Part shown: positions 49,416-58,320 of the stretch, in pieces
Numbering within the stretch: the first letter of the stretch is position 1
How the letters are laid out: each line of letters opens with the position of its first letter
Source of the DNA: Leptofilum sp041748655
GTDB lineage: Bacteria > Chloroflexota > Anaerolineae > Promineifilales > Promineifilaceae
Length of the DNA stretch: 64,000 bases
Direction of reading: 5' to 3'
Assembly: GCA_041748655.1 (NCBI GenBank)
Contig: JBGTCV010000085.1
Location: forward strand, 1-64,000
Translations under genes and position numbers: made by a program
Notes under the pieces: model-generated
Seen by the model: only the letters and a program-made list of their open reading frames with translations
What the model was told of the DNA's origin: nothing
Databases searched by the model: none

Positions 49416-49622
49416 ATGACAATAGCCACTCATTCAATGTTGTTCTTGTGGAGCATCTTCATCTTCATGGGCGTGCTTCTTTTTTGGGGCGTTTTACGCT
49501 TTGCCCTATCCACGTGTGATGCCGATAATATGACCCGTGGTTTGGCTCGACTGTTTTGTCTGCTCCTGCTGCTGGCAGGGTTGGCGCTGGGAGTCATGAT
49601 CAACAACCTGCCCATACGATAA
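49416..49622 (+). CDS. Small two-helix membrane protein (68 aa)
   Basis: ATG 49416 is preceded by a good GGAGG. The 68-residue product has two hydrophobic helices (about 6-26, FLWSIFIFMGVLLFWGVLRF, and about 41-62, LFCLLLLLAGLALGVMI) linked by a polar loop (STCDADNMTRG). No family is recognised. It lies between two kinase genes. Codon use looks normal. Confidence 0.6.
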   Translation: MTIATHSMLFLWSIFIFMGVLLFWGVLRFALSTCDADNMTRGLARLFCLLLLLAGLALGVMINNLPIR

Positions 49623-49813
49623 ATCGGCAACAGCTGCGGCAACCGCACAGGCGGGAAGCAGGTTCAGCAAACTTTCAGAAACATTCCCGCTTGTGCGTAG
49701 TACAATAAGCTGCGCGCACGCACTTTTATTCTCTGCTACAATTGAATCGTTGTTGTGATTGCTACGCTTCTTTTCCGTGTGCCCAAAGCCCTTTTGTAAC
49801 CGGCTGTTATTTC

Positions 49814-52800
49814 ATGAATGCATCAATGAATGAAGATATACCTAAAAAAATTGGTCGTTATCGGATCGATGACGTGCTGGGTCGCGGTGGCATGGCGTTG
49901 GTCTATCTTGCTTTTGATCCGTACATGGAACGGAAGGTAGCCATTAAGGTATTATCCAAGGAGCGCATTTACGACGACAGCTTACGCATTCGCTTTAAGC
50001 GCGAAAGCCGCATGGTAGCTTCACTCAATCATCCAGCCATTGTACCGGTATATGATTTTGGTGAGGAGAATGAACAACCCTATTTGGTGATGCGCTACAT
50101 GGAAGGGGGATCCCTGCGGGAGAGGCTTGGCAAAGCACCACTTTCTTTGACAGAAGTGGCCACTATTCTGAACCAGATTGCCCCGGCCCTGGATACAACC
50201 CATTCGCACAACATTATTCACCGCGATTTAAAGCCCTCAAACATTTTGTTTGATGAAAAAGGGAAAGCGTATCTGGCTGATTTTGGGCTGGCCAAATTTG
50301 CTGAGGGAATGTATACCCCTCTGACGCTTACGAATGGCATGGTGGGAACGCCTACCTACATGAGCCCAGAGCAAATTCGGGGGCAGCCGCATTTAGACGG
50401 CCGTACCGACATTTACGCGCTGGGAGTTATCTTGTTTGAAATGTTGGCAGGGCGGCAGCCTTTTGCGGCAGACGGTAGTTTGCCCATTGCCCTGATGCAC
50501 CTGTCTGACCCCGTGCCTACTGTTCACACCTTCAACCTCAGCTTGCCCGAATCGATCAGCCAGATCATTATCCGGGCAATGGCCAAAAGCCGGGAAGATC
50601 GCTTTGCCACCGCGTCTGAGCTGACCATCTCCTTCATTGAAGTGGCTAAAGTAGAAGCCTTACCCGCGCCAGAATCTTCCAACACGCCGCCTATTATTTT
50701 GCAGCCTGATTCTGAAAGCGGCAGTGGAGTAAGCCGCAGTGGCATCAGCTCCGACAGCACCGCTACCGAAGAAGCGCTGCCCGAATGGCTGCAATCCTGG
50801 CTGGCAAACTTTGGTACCAAACAGGATATTGGGCGTTCCCGTACACGCGGCACGTTAGAAGACCGGTTTCGAGTGGGCAATGTGCAAACGGCAGGTGGCT
50901 TGCAGCTGCTGATAGCGATGGTATCCGACGGAGGCAGCAGCCAGCAGCATGGTCATCTGGTAGCCGAATTGACCATCCAGGAGCTGTTTAACCAGATCGA
51001 GCAAGCGCCAACGGCCGTTCCCAACGACATTCCAGAAATGCTGCACCAGGCGATCCAGAAAACGAACCGCACCGTGTTTAACGTGGCGAAACAGCACCGT
51101 GAACCACCCGTGATGCAATCAATGGTGGTCCTGGCAGCCATTCATGAAAATCGGCTGTTTATAGCGCATGTGGGCAACGGCCGTATCTACCTGCTGCGCA
51201 ACCGCAGCCTGCACCAGCTTACCCGCAGCACCCCACTGCTGCCCGCACCCACAACCGGCAGCCGCAATGGCCAAAGCAGCGCCATCGGCACGCAGCCGGA
51301 GCTGCATATTGACCTTGGTCTGTATCTAGATGGCAGCGAAGATAACGCTGCCGCCCGTCAAAACCAGGGCTTGCAGCTGCAAATCAACGACCGGCTGCTG
51401 CTCTGTTCCGATGGCCTGCTGGCTCCCAATGCCAACGGCTGGCAGCGTCACCGCCTGCGCCAGGTCATTTCTGAAAACCAACCCACCGCTGCGGCCAATC
51501 TATTGGTGCAAGATGCGCTGAAGCGCAATGTGCCGGACAATGCAACGGCCGTTGTGCTGCAAACACCCGGCAGCCTGCCCTATGTGCCGCTGCGCCAAAC
51601 ACGGCCGTTTCAGGCAATAGTTGGCATCTTGTCTGCCATTTTGCTCATTTTTGCCCTGGCCATAATTGGCAATCGTCCACAGCCAGAGGGCATCCTTATT
51701 GAGTCGGGCACAGCTACCCAAATTGCCCAAATCATTAGCGGGCTTACAGCCACGGCCGCTGTTGAGCCTGGACAGACAACTCCCCCCCCTTTCTCGCCGC
51801 TGATTGCGCCGGCCAATGTGCCCGAGCCCGGTTTTGCCGTCATTTTTGCCGCTGGCGAGGAAGCGATGTTTCGTCAAAATGGGCAGACGGAATGGCAAAC
51901 CGCCCGCGCCGGGGATTTGGTGCGCATAGGTGAAAACGCCGCCATCCAGTCTGGCAATGATCGGATGGGGATAGTGCTGTCTGACGGGGCTGAACTGTAT
52001 CTGGCTTCTGAAGCAGAGCTGGCGCTCAATGCGGTTTATCAAGCAACCGCTCCTGACAGCACAACGCGGGTTTCTCTGGCATACGGCCGTTTACTCATCC
52101 ATTACAAAAACGCCGACCCGCACGACTTTGAACTGGAGGTCCCCACCCAGGCCAAAGTGCTGCTTACAACAGCCAACAACGTGGTGGGAATCCTTTATAA
52201 CCAAGTGGCAAGCACGCTGGAAATGGACTGCTTCAACGGCAGCTGCCGCCTGCGCAACAACCGGGACAGCCAGCTGCTGCTGCCCATCGGCCGGTATGGT
52301 ATCGTCGAAGGGAGCAATCTAACCACGCGCAGCGCCGCCCGCGTGACGCTCTACTGCGATCTGGCGCCTACCCTGGTCGCCTGCCCCACACCCACACCAC
52401 CACCTACCCAAACGCTGCCCGCCATTGTGCAAACGGTCATTGCCGGCACCGCAACGGCCAACGCCCAAACCGCGACGCCAACACCCAGCTTCACGCCTTC
52501 CAGCACGCCATCTCCCACACCGTCTCCCACGCTAACGCCGCTGCCTACCATAACGCCACAACCCGGGGTGAGCAGTACGCCCGCGTCTACCACAACCGGG
52601 TCAACCACAACGCCGACCACCGCGCCGCCTGTCACGCCCGCCTCCTCCACACCGGTTAATACACCTCAACCAACCAATACCAATACACCTCGACCAACCA
52701 CTCCAGTCAATACGGTGGTGCCATCAAATACGCCTGTGCCTACGGACACTTCTACCCCGCGTTTTATCGCCACGCCGCTGCCCACCTTAACATCCACCCC

Positions 52801-52816
52801 AGACCCCAGCAATTAA
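49814..52816 (+). CDS. Ser/Thr kinase fused to degenerate PP2C-like domain and extracytoplasmic FecR-like sensor
   Basis: From ATG 49814 the product is 1000 residues; TTG 49742 and ATG 49826 are alternatives. Residues about 13-280 form a complete kinase: GRGGMALVYL, VAIKVL (Lys45), HRDLKPSN (136-143), DFGLAKF (156-162), GTPTYMSPE. Residues about 346-582 match a PP2C phosphatase in order: VSDGG (Asp372), VGNGRIYLLR, LLLCSDGLL (Asp533), PDNATAVV (Asp575). However, the first NED-type metal site is GNVQT and the VGDS site is VGNG. A transmembrane helix (about 600-620) leads to an outer domain (about 690-860) with FecR-like features (RAGDLVRIGENA, LYLASEAEL) and a Thr/Pro-rich tail of about 135 residues. 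Confidence 0.85.
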   Translation: MNASMNEDIPKKIGRYRIDDVLGRGGMALVYLAFDPYMERKVAIKVLSKERIYDDSLRIRFKRESRMVASLNHPAIVPVYDFGEENEQPYLVMRYMEGGSLRERLGKAPLSLTEVATILNQIAPALDTTHSHNIIHRDLKPSNILFDEKGKAYLADFGLAKFAEGMYTPLTLTNGMVGTPTYMSPEQIRGQPHLDGRTDIYALGVILFEMLAGRQPFAADGSLPIALMHLSDPVPTVHTFNLSLPESISQIIIRAMAKSREDRFATASELTISFIEVAKVEALPAPESSNTPPIILQPDSESGSGVSRSGISSDSTATEEALPEWLQSWLANFGTKQDIGRSRTRGTLEDRFRVGNVQTAGGLQLLIAMVSDGGSSQQHGHLVAELTIQELFNQIEQAPTAVPNDIPEMLHQAIQKTNRTVFNVAKQHREPPVMQSMVVLAAIHENRLFIAHVGNGRIYLLRNRSLHQLTRSTPLLPAPTTGSRNGQSSAIGTQPELHIDLGLYLDGSEDNAAARQNQGLQLQINDRLLLCSDGLLAPNANGWQRHRLRQVISENQPTAAANLLVQDALKRNVPDNATAVVLQTPGSLPYVPLRQTRPFQAIVGILSAILLIFALAIIGNRPQPEGILIESGTATQIAQIISGLTATAAVEPGQTTPPPFSPLIAPANVPEPGFAVIFAAGEEAMFRQNGQTEWQTARAGDLVRIGENAAIQSGNDRMGIVLSDGAELYLASEAELALNAVYQATAPDSTTRVSLAYGRLLIHYKNADPHDFELEVPTQAKVLLTTANNVVGILYNQVASTLEMDCFNGSCRLRNNRDSQLLLPIGRYGIVEGSNLTTRSAARVTLYCDLAPTLVACPTPTPPPTQTLPAIVQTVIAGTATANAQTATPTPSFTPSSTPSPTPSPTLTPLPTITPQPGVSSTPASTTTGSTTTPTTAPPVTPASSTPVNTPQPTNTNTPRPTTPVNTVVPSNTPVPTDTSTPRFIATPLPTLTSTPDPSN

Positions 52817-52912
52817 TGCCTTAACACCTGACGGGCTAACAAAACATACTGAACTGCGGAGAGTGCAAAGAAAAATGGGTCAACATCAATTAGTGTGCTG
52901 TCATGATTCATA

Positions 52913-52968
52913 ATCAAAGATTTCGCAGATTGAAAAGATTAAAAAAATCTGGTAAATCTGCGAAATCT
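52913..52968. repeat. Inverted repeat CAAAGATTTCGCAGATT...AATCTGCGAAATCTTTG
   Basis: Nearly perfect arms enclose an AGAAAAGATTAAAAAAATCTGGT-like loop. It is the same word family as 303-372 and 32000-32054, and sits between the kinase fusion and the DUF3179 gene. Confidence 0.8.
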
Positions 52969-53011
52969 TTGCGCCTTTGCGTGAACCTTTTTTGGTTCTG
53001 GCTTGTCCAGG

Positions 53012-54598
53012 TTAGGGTTGGTACAGCTCGGTTTCGGGGTAGAAGGCGTACCAGCCAAACCAGTAAGCCAGATGGCCGTTCACACGCGGCAGCGTTTCCC
53101 CAGCTGGACCAACCAACGCTTCTTCGGTGACCTGCCAGGAACGGCCGTCTTCATCCAAAACAGTCTGGTCATTCGGGCCAGGGGTGAAGGTGTGTTCGCC
53201 ACGGGTAAAAACGCGGATTTCCGCGCCGGAGGTGTAGGTAACCGGGCCGGTACGCTGGCTGGTACCGTCTACAGTTACAATTTCCCCGGCGGCGATGAGG
53301 GCAACGGCCGTTTCCCCCACCTGATCATTTACCACACGCTCCGCCAATAGCTCCGTTACCGGGTACGCTTTGGGCGTCTCATCCAGCCGCAGAGCGTAGA
53401 TATGATCCTTGTTGAACAGCTGATCACTCTGCTGCCAGACGGGGAACATCAGCCCATCCTGGAACAGCCGCTCGTCGTTGGCGAAGTAATCACCGTAGGC
53501 TGCGCCGGGCCGGTAAATGCGGTTGTAGCCAGTGGCAATATCGACGGCAACGGTGTCCGGGTGCCGCTCTTGCCAATCGGCCCAGGTGGTGAGGACAACG
53601 GGCAGCAGGTTGAGCCGAATCTCCCCGGCGGCCAACTTGCCCAGCACCGGTTCCCCGGTGAGCTGGTTCCACAGGGTCAGGGTGGTGCGGTCGTACATCA
53701 GCTTGTTGCTGCGAAAGAGGAAGCCTGAGGAGCCAAAGGTATAGATGACTTCATTGCCGTCGAGGCCTACGGAACGGCCGTCGTAGGCAATGGCTGCGCC
53801 GCAGAGGGTGCAGTACGCCAGGGAGACGGGCACGCCGCCCACCACGTCATTGGCCATCTCGTGCCAATCCAGAATGCGCAGCGGGTAGGCGCGGGCATCG
53901 CCGTTCAGGGCAATGCCAAAGACCGGTTCCCATGGCTCCAGGTAGCTGGCCTCGGCGGCGGGCAGCATGTTGGGATTGTCCAGCGCCGGAATGCCGTCCA
54001 GCACCACGCCACCCCACTGAATCTCCTCAACCCGCACTTTAGAAGGCTGGCTGTCCTGCAAGAAAAGGCCAAAAGCGTTGTCGATGCCCGTCAGCAGCCG
54101 GCCCTTCCAGCTGGTGAAGCCGGGTGGCGGGGTGAGATCGGTGCCGCCATACCAGGTAATCCAGCTGCCCCAATCGCCAGCAAAAGTTTGGCCGCTCAAC
54201 GTTTCCAGGGCGGCCACAATTTCGGTGGGTTCCAGGGTGCGTACCAGACCAAGCTGCCGGGCGCGCAGCAGCTCGATGAAGACAGAAATAAAGCGCTGGT
54301 CCTGGGCGGCCAAAATGCGGCTGACGGCGTCCTGGGCTTTGGCTGGGCCACCTTCGGTTAAATTGAACAGGAGCATTTGGGCTTCTGTGTCGTCGATAGG
54401 GCCTGAGTCAACGGCCGTATTGTCAACGGCCGCCATGTCATCAACAGCTTCAGGTTCATTGGTTTCTGGCGCTGATTCTTCCAGGGCGGTGGGGGTGTTG
54501 GGAACGGCCGTTGCGTCCTCATCCGCAGCCGGGGCGGCTCCACAAGCCAGCAGCAGGGTGAATAACAAAAGTAGGGGAAATGTGCGCAAAACAGGCAT
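53012..54598 (-). CDS. DUF3179 lipoprotein
   Basis: The 528-residue protein has a lipoprotein signal ending LLLAC (about Cys19) and a 60-residue acidic, Thr-rich linker. A helical repeat-like part follows (about 75-150, with LLRARQLGLVRTLEPTEIVAAL). The DUF3179 domain (about 185-510) has GDARAYPLRILDWHEMANDVV, VSLAYCTLCGAAIAYD (with the paired Cys) and FGSSGFLFRSN. The domain occurs in secreted proteins of many phyla, and its CTLCG motif suggests metal or redox binding. No enzyme function is established to my knowledge. Start ATG 54598 has AAAGGAG upstream. Confidence 0.88.
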   Translation of the reverse strand: MPVLRTFPLLLLFTLLLACGAAPAADEDATAVPNTPTALEESAPETNEPEAVDDMAAVDNTAVDSGPIDDTEAQMLLFNLTEGGPAKAQDAVSRILAAQDQRFISVFIELLRARQLGLVRTLEPTEIVAALETLSGQTFAGDWGSWITWYGGTDLTPPPGFTSWKGRLLTGIDNAFGLFLQDSQPSKVRVEEIQWGGVVLDGIPALDNPNMLPAAEASYLEPWEPVFGIALNGDARAYPLRILDWHEMANDVVGGVPVSLAYCTLCGAAIAYDGRSVGLDGNEVIYTFGSSGFLFRSNKLMYDRTTLTLWNQLTGEPVLGKLAAGEIRLNLLPVVLTTWADWQERHPDTVAVDIATGYNRIYRPGAAYGDYFANDERLFQDGLMFPVWQQSDQLFNKDHIYALRLDETPKAYPVTELLAERVVNDQVGETAVALIAAGEIVTVDGTSQRTGPVTYTSGAEIRVFTRGEHTFTPGPNDQTVLDEDGRSWQVTEEALVGPAGETLPRVNGHLAYWFGWYAFYPETELYQP

Positions 54599-54713
54599 AT
54601 CTGCTCCTTTTTACAGTCAATCGTAGGGGCAGTATAGCAAGAGATTAGGTCGGAAAACGGCCGTTTAGCAACGTGTAATCATTTGGTAATACGGCCGTAA
54701 GAAGGCAACAAAA

Positions 54714-54742
54714 AAGGACGATTCGCCGAGCGGATCGTCCTT
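54714..54742 (-). terminator. Intrinsic terminator of the CBM48 gene
   Basis: On the minus strand AAGGACGAT...ATCGTCCTT forms a long stem with one internal mismatch and is followed by TTTTTTGTTG. It lies 26 bases after the CBM48 stop codon. Confidence 0.85.
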
Positions 54743-54768
54743 CCAAAAAACCAGGTATAGCTTTGTAC

Positions 54769-55062
54769 TTAGGCTGCGGTGGAAATAACGCTGTTTTCGG
54801 TGCCGTGTTCGTTGGCCAGATAGGCATCGGCGGCTTCGTCATTGCGCCACTCCTGGCCATCGACCAGATAGCGGAACTGGAATTGTGCTTCTTTGGGCAG
54901 CCGCACCTTGGTGCGGAAGGGTCCTTCTTTGGCATGCTTCATCTCGATGGGCTGCCAGCCGTTGTGCTCGGAAACCAGGGCAACCTGATCGGCATTTTCT
55001 ACATTAACTTCGAACGTGACTTCACATTCGTCCTTTGTCTTAAAGAACTTTTTCTGCATCAT
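54769..55062 (-). CDS. Small stand-alone CBM48/AMPK-type glycogen-binding protein
   Basis: The start is ATG 55062, with GGAGGT 8 bases upstream. The 97-residue product is a single isoamylase-N/CBM48-type beta-sandwich: VTFEVNVENADQVALVSEHNGWQ, then GPFRTKVRLPKEAQFQFRYLVDGQEW with the FRYLVDG strand, then a disordered tail. It is cytoplasmic. Such stand-alone domains bind glycogen or starch or act as regulatory subunits. The genome's debranching enzyme is at 3850, but the two are far apart. Confidence 0.85.
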   Translation of the reverse strand: MMQKKFFKTKDECEVTFEVNVENADQVALVSEHNGWQPIEMKHAKEGPFRTKVRLPKEAQFQFRYLVDGQEWRNDEAADAYLANEHGTENSVISTAA

Positions 55063-55410
55063 AAACAATTACCTCCAAAAATATTTGGGTTATGTTCCGT
55101 TCGGAACTGTTGTGGGCGATGTTAACTTCTTGATTACACGGGGCGACGACCTGTTTGTCGCCAAAACAATCATGCATTATAGGAGATATAGTTGATGTGT
55201 CAAATATTTTTCTGGGGAAGAGGCTTGCATTCATGATTTACCAAGCAAAGCCCAGAAAATTTAAACAGAATATAGATCATATGTTCTGGTTTTGTGCTAT
55301 AATTCCGGCTCATTTAAGCGAGCAATCAGCCTTTTTATTAGCCTGAGGGTGCGTTTGCAATTAACTTTTGAATATGAAAACGCAACCGTAAATGTGAAGG
55401 AGACGGTGAT
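55063..55410. other. 348-base divergent spacer
   Basis: It holds a palindrome GTTCCGTTCGGAAC (55094-55107) close to the CBM48 start, which could be an operator. A hairpin GGCGAC...GTCGCC (about 55143-55162) is also present, with AT-rich sequence rightward. No gene is seen. Confidence 0.45.
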
Positions 55411-56220
55411 ATGCAAGTGGTAAAAAGTTATCCAGATGGTATTTTTTGTTGGGCAGAGTTAAGCACAACGGATCAGGACGCAGCCAAAGAGTTTTACACC
55501 GGCTTGTTTGGCTGGGAAATTGATGATGTGCCGATTGAGGGGGGTGGCATTTACACGGTGCTTCAGCTGGCGGGCAAAAATGTGACGGCGCTCAACGCCA
55601 TGCAGCCAGAGATGCAGTCCCAGGGGATACCTGCTTTTTGGAGCTCCTACGTGAAGCATGATGCAGTGGACAGCGTGGCAGAAAAAATCGCGGCAGCCGG
55701 TGGTACGCTGATGTTTCCGCCGATGGAGGTGATGCAGTACGGCCGTATGGCCATGGGTTTTGATCCCGCAGGCGCACCGTTTGGCGTCTGGCAGCCTGCT
55801 GAGCATATTGGCGCAGAATTGGTCAACATCCCCAACACGGTGGTCTGGAATGAGCTGCAAACCCGCCAGCCAGAGGTGGCTAAAGCGTTTTACGCAGCTG
55901 TCTTTGGCTGGGACAATGCTGCGGATGAGAATGGATATGTGACGTACCAGGCAAACGGCCGTACCCATGCTGGCATGATCACCATGGATGAAAACTGGGG
56001 ACCGGAAATACCCGATAATTGGTCCGTTTACTTTATGGTGGAAGATGTGGCCGCCAAAGCTGCCCAGGCCGAAGCGTTGGGCGGCACGGTGATGGTGCCA
56101 CCCACGCCGGCCGGTGCAATGGGCATTTTTGCCGTGATTCAAGACCCGCAAGGGGGCGTATTTAACATCATGTCTTTTAACGGGCCGGCTGATCCGCCGC
56201 CGGGGTATGAGCGAGCTTAG
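55411..56220 (+). CDS. Two-domain VOC-family protein
   Basis: The 269-residue protein has two VOC units (about 8-125 and 140-262). Each opens with a (F/V)xWxEL strand (GIFCWAELSTTDQDAAKEFY; TVVWNELQTRQPEVAKAFY) followed by FGW, and each ends in a hydrophobic strand (FGVWQP; FNIMSFNG). The architecture is that of the glyoxalase-like proteins annotated as hydroxylase or CFP30B-like. Start ATG 55411 follows AAGGAG. The catalytic role is unknown. Confidence 0.87.
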   Translation: MQVVKSYPDGIFCWAELSTTDQDAAKEFYTGLFGWEIDDVPIEGGGIYTVLQLAGKNVTALNAMQPEMQSQGIPAFWSSYVKHDAVDSVAEKIAAAGGTLMFPPMEVMQYGRMAMGFDPAGAPFGVWQPAEHIGAELVNIPNTVVWNELQTRQPEVAKAFYAAVFGWDNAADENGYVTYQANGRTHAGMITMDENWGPEIPDNWSVYFMVEDVAAKAAQAEALGGTVMVPPTPAGAMGIFAVIQDPQGGVFNIMSFNGPADPPPGYERA

Positions 56221-56225
56221 CGGCG

Positions 56226-56285
56226 TGTAATTGAGTAATTCAGTAATTGGGTAATTGTTGCAAAATTACCCAATTACTGAATTAC
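56226..56285. repeat. Inverted repeat of GTAATTGAGTAATTCAGTAATT words
   Basis: The left arm GTAATTGAGTAATTCAGTAATT and right arm AATTACCCAATTACTGAATTAC meet between two convergent genes, ending exactly at the ATP-grasp stop codon. Confidence 0.8.
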
Positions 56286-57503
56286 CTAAATTTGCGTACG
56301 CACCTGGGATTTTGGCGGGGCGGAGGTGAGGAAGTCGCGGGCGAAGCGTTCGTTGTACTGGTTGATGAGCTGTTGGATACGGCCGTAATCTGCCCCCGCC
56401 ACCAGCAAACCAGCATGATATTTTTTGGGGAGCCGCCACACAATTTCTGGATCGTTGTAGGCTGATAAATCGGGCTGTTCCTGCTGTGCCAGGCAGATGA
56501 TGAGCCCGGCGTAGTCGCTGCGGGATGCAGGGGGCTGGTACGCTTCGTGCCGCACGCTGGCCAGATCGATCCGAGCTGCTTCTTGCCACAGCACAACCCC
56601 CGTGGCCGCTTCCACCAGCCGGTCGATATTGGCTCCTCCGACGCGAGCGGCCGTTTCCAGGAAGTAGAAACGGCCGTCTGCCTCTGCCTGGATAAATTCG
56701 GTGTGGGCCACGCCGCGCACCTGCCGCAAAACGCGCATCAGGTTGGCGTTGGCGGCGATGAGCGTCTGGTTGCTCTGGCTGCCCCGTTCCAGCGTGCGGG
56801 TGTTGAAAATGCCGCCCCCCGTGGTGACGGCCAGCGGCGGCGTGCCGTACTGGCTGGCGACGGCGAAAACCACCTCTTTTTCCCAAATCAGCGAATCGAC
56901 ATGGCAGACGTTGCCCACCACAAACTGCTCCAACAGGTAAAAGGAGCGCTGGTCGCCCAGCTCGTTGATAGCTTGCCAGACGGCGTCGGCTTCGTACAGC
57001 TTGCGAATGCCCACTGCGCCCGCCTCGAAGCGGGGCTTGAGCACCCAGGGGGCGGGCACGCGCTGCAGAAAGTCGTTGAGCTCGTTGTTGTTGAAGACGG
57101 CCGTAAATTCCGGCACCAACACCCCCTCATCCCGCGCCTGCACCCGCATCGCCAGCTTGTCCCGAAAGTGGCGAGCGGTCGTTTCCCCCATGCCAGGAAT
57201 GCGCAAATGTTCCCGCAGCGAAGCGACCGTGGCCACATCATAATCGTCCAGCCCCACAATCCGGTCGATTTTCTCGGTGCGGGCCAGGTAGCTCACGGCA
57301 AAGGTGACATCCGGCTGTTTGGACAAGTCTGGCATGATAAATCGCTGGTCGATAGCGTGCATGGGCCAGTCGGGGCTGTCGGCGGTTTCATCGGCCACCA
57401 GCAGCAGCACGCGGGCGCCCTGTCTTTTGGCTTCCAGCAGGTAGGGGATGCCTTTGCATTCACTGGCCAGTGCCAGAATGGTGATAGGTCGGTTTTGGGT
57501 CAT
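56286..57503 (-). CDS. ATP-grasp domain protein (carboxylate-amine ligase-like)
   Basis: I choose ATG 57503 (MTQNRPITIL), preceded by GGAG 6 bases upstream within the longer frame. The 405-residue protein has an N-terminal Rossmann-like pre-ATP-grasp region (about 1-110, with DYDVATVASLREHL). The ATP-grasp core follows: WVLKPRFEAGAVGIRKL (about 153-169), a YLLEQFVVGNVCHVDSLI strand and a metal-site segment FYFLETAARVGGANI (Glu and Asn). It resembles BL00235/L-amino-acid-ligase-like ATP-grasp proteins. No companion biosynthetic gene is adjacent, so its substrate is unknown. Confidence 0.85.
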   Translation of the reverse strand: MTQNRPITILALASECKGIPYLLEAKRQGARVLLLVADETADSPDWPMHAIDQRFIMPDLSKQPDVTFAVSYLARTEKIDRIVGLDDYDVATVASLREHLRIPGMGETTARHFRDKLAMRVQARDEGVLVPEFTAVFNNNELNDFLQRVPAPWVLKPRFEAGAVGIRKLYEADAVWQAINELGDQRSFYLLEQFVVGNVCHVDSLIWEKEVVFAVASQYGTPPLAVTTGGGIFNTRTLERGSQSNQTLIAANANLMRVLRQVRGVAHTEFIQAEADGRFYFLETAARVGGANIDRLVEAATGVVLWQEAARIDLASVRHEAYQPPASRSDYAGLIICLAQQEQPDLSAYNDPEIVWRLPKKYHAGLLVAGADYGRIQQLINQYNERFARDFLTSAPPKSQVRTQI

Positions 57504-57657
57504 CTTTTTCTCCATAAGCAGGTGGGGTTGACATACAGCCGTCATTTTACCCGCAATCAAAGCAACTCAAAAAAGTTGCGCTGAGTCTGTTCATTTTGCC
57601 ATTCCGCCATTAACATCACGTAAATACGTGCTACACTGTTTTGCGTGGAGGTGCAGC

Positions 57658-57900
57658 ATGGATCGACAAAATGTGACTTTATCTTTACCTAAAGAAACGC
57701 TGCGTAAAGCCAAGATTTTGGCAGCTGAGCGCCAGACCTCTTTGTCTGCACTGCTAACAGAGGCCCTTGAAGAAATCGTAGGCAAATCAGATCTATACGA
57801 AATTGCGAGGCAGCGCCAGCTTGTGCTGATGGAAAAAGGGTTTGAATTTGACCTGGATGAAACCGTAACCTGGAACAGGAATGATCTGCATGAGCGATGA
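57658..57900 (+). CDS. VapB-type ribbon-helix-helix antitoxin
   Basis: The start is ATG 57658, with GGAGG upstream. The 80-residue product opens QNVTLSLPKETLRKAKILAAE, a ribbon-helix-helix DNA-binding pattern. The C-terminal part is acidic (FEFDLDET), typical of the segment that wraps the toxin. Its end overlaps the PIN toxin start by 11 bases, the usual antitoxin-toxin order. Expected role: autoregulated neutralisation of the toxin. Confidence 0.85.
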   Translation: MDRQNVTLSLPKETLRKAKILAAERQTSLSALLTEALEEIVGKSDLYEIARQRQLVLMEKGFEFDLDETVTWNRNDLHER

Positions 57901-58318
57901 GGTCCATTACCAATTTGTAGATACAAATGTGCTTGTTTATGCCTATAATAAACGAGACGCTCAAAAACAAGACCAGGCTAAAATGCTGCTGCGTCGTTTG
58001 TGGCAAGATAAGACAGGATGCCTCAGTATCCAAGTTTTGCAAGAGTTCTATGTCACGACGACCCGCAAGCTGGCCCATCCACTGACGCTTGTAGAAGCGT
58101 CACAAATAATCTCTGATTTTGGCTTGTGGCGGATTCATCAGCCACAGACCGAGGGTATTCTTAGCGCTATTCAGCTCCAGCAGCGTCATCAGCTCTCTTT
58201 TTGGGACAGCATGATTGTTCACAGCGCCAGCCAGCTTGGCTGCACAACGATCTGGACAGAAGATTTGAATGAAGGTCAATTGATCGGCGGTTGTTTAATA
58301 CAGTCACCATTCAACTGA
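57890..58318 (+). CDS. VapC-type PIN-domain toxin ribonuclease
   Basis: I choose ATG 57890 (MSDEVHYQFVDTN), which overlaps the antitoxin end. The 142-residue PIN domain has the acidic tetrad in place: Asp in FVDTNVLVYAY (about 10), Glu in VLQEFYV (about 51), Asp in FWDSMIVHSA (about 102) and Asp in TEDLNEGQ (about 121). VapC proteins are metal-dependent RNases that cut tRNA or rRNA. The gene ends 2 bases before the stop codon of the convergent rnz gene. Confidence 0.88.
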   Translation: MSDEVHYQFVDTNVLVYAYNKRDAQKQDQAKMLLRRLWQDKTGCLSIQVLQEFYVTTTRKLAHPLTLVEASQIISDFGLWRIHQPQTEGILSAIQLQQRHQLSFWDSMIVHSASQLGCTTIWTEDLNEGQLIGGCLIQSPFN

Positions 58319-58320
58319 TT

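Noticed and set aside
55094..55107. LexA-type SOS box GTTCCGTTCGGAAC
   Set aside because: It is inverted relative to the GAAC-N4-GTTC consensus of Gram-positive LexA and the adjacent CBM48 gene is not an SOS gene; kept only as an unassigned palindrome.
57628..57657. Longer antitoxin start at 57628
   Set aside because: The ribosome-binding site GGAGG lies just before ATG 57658, and the added residues do not fit the ribbon-helix-helix start.
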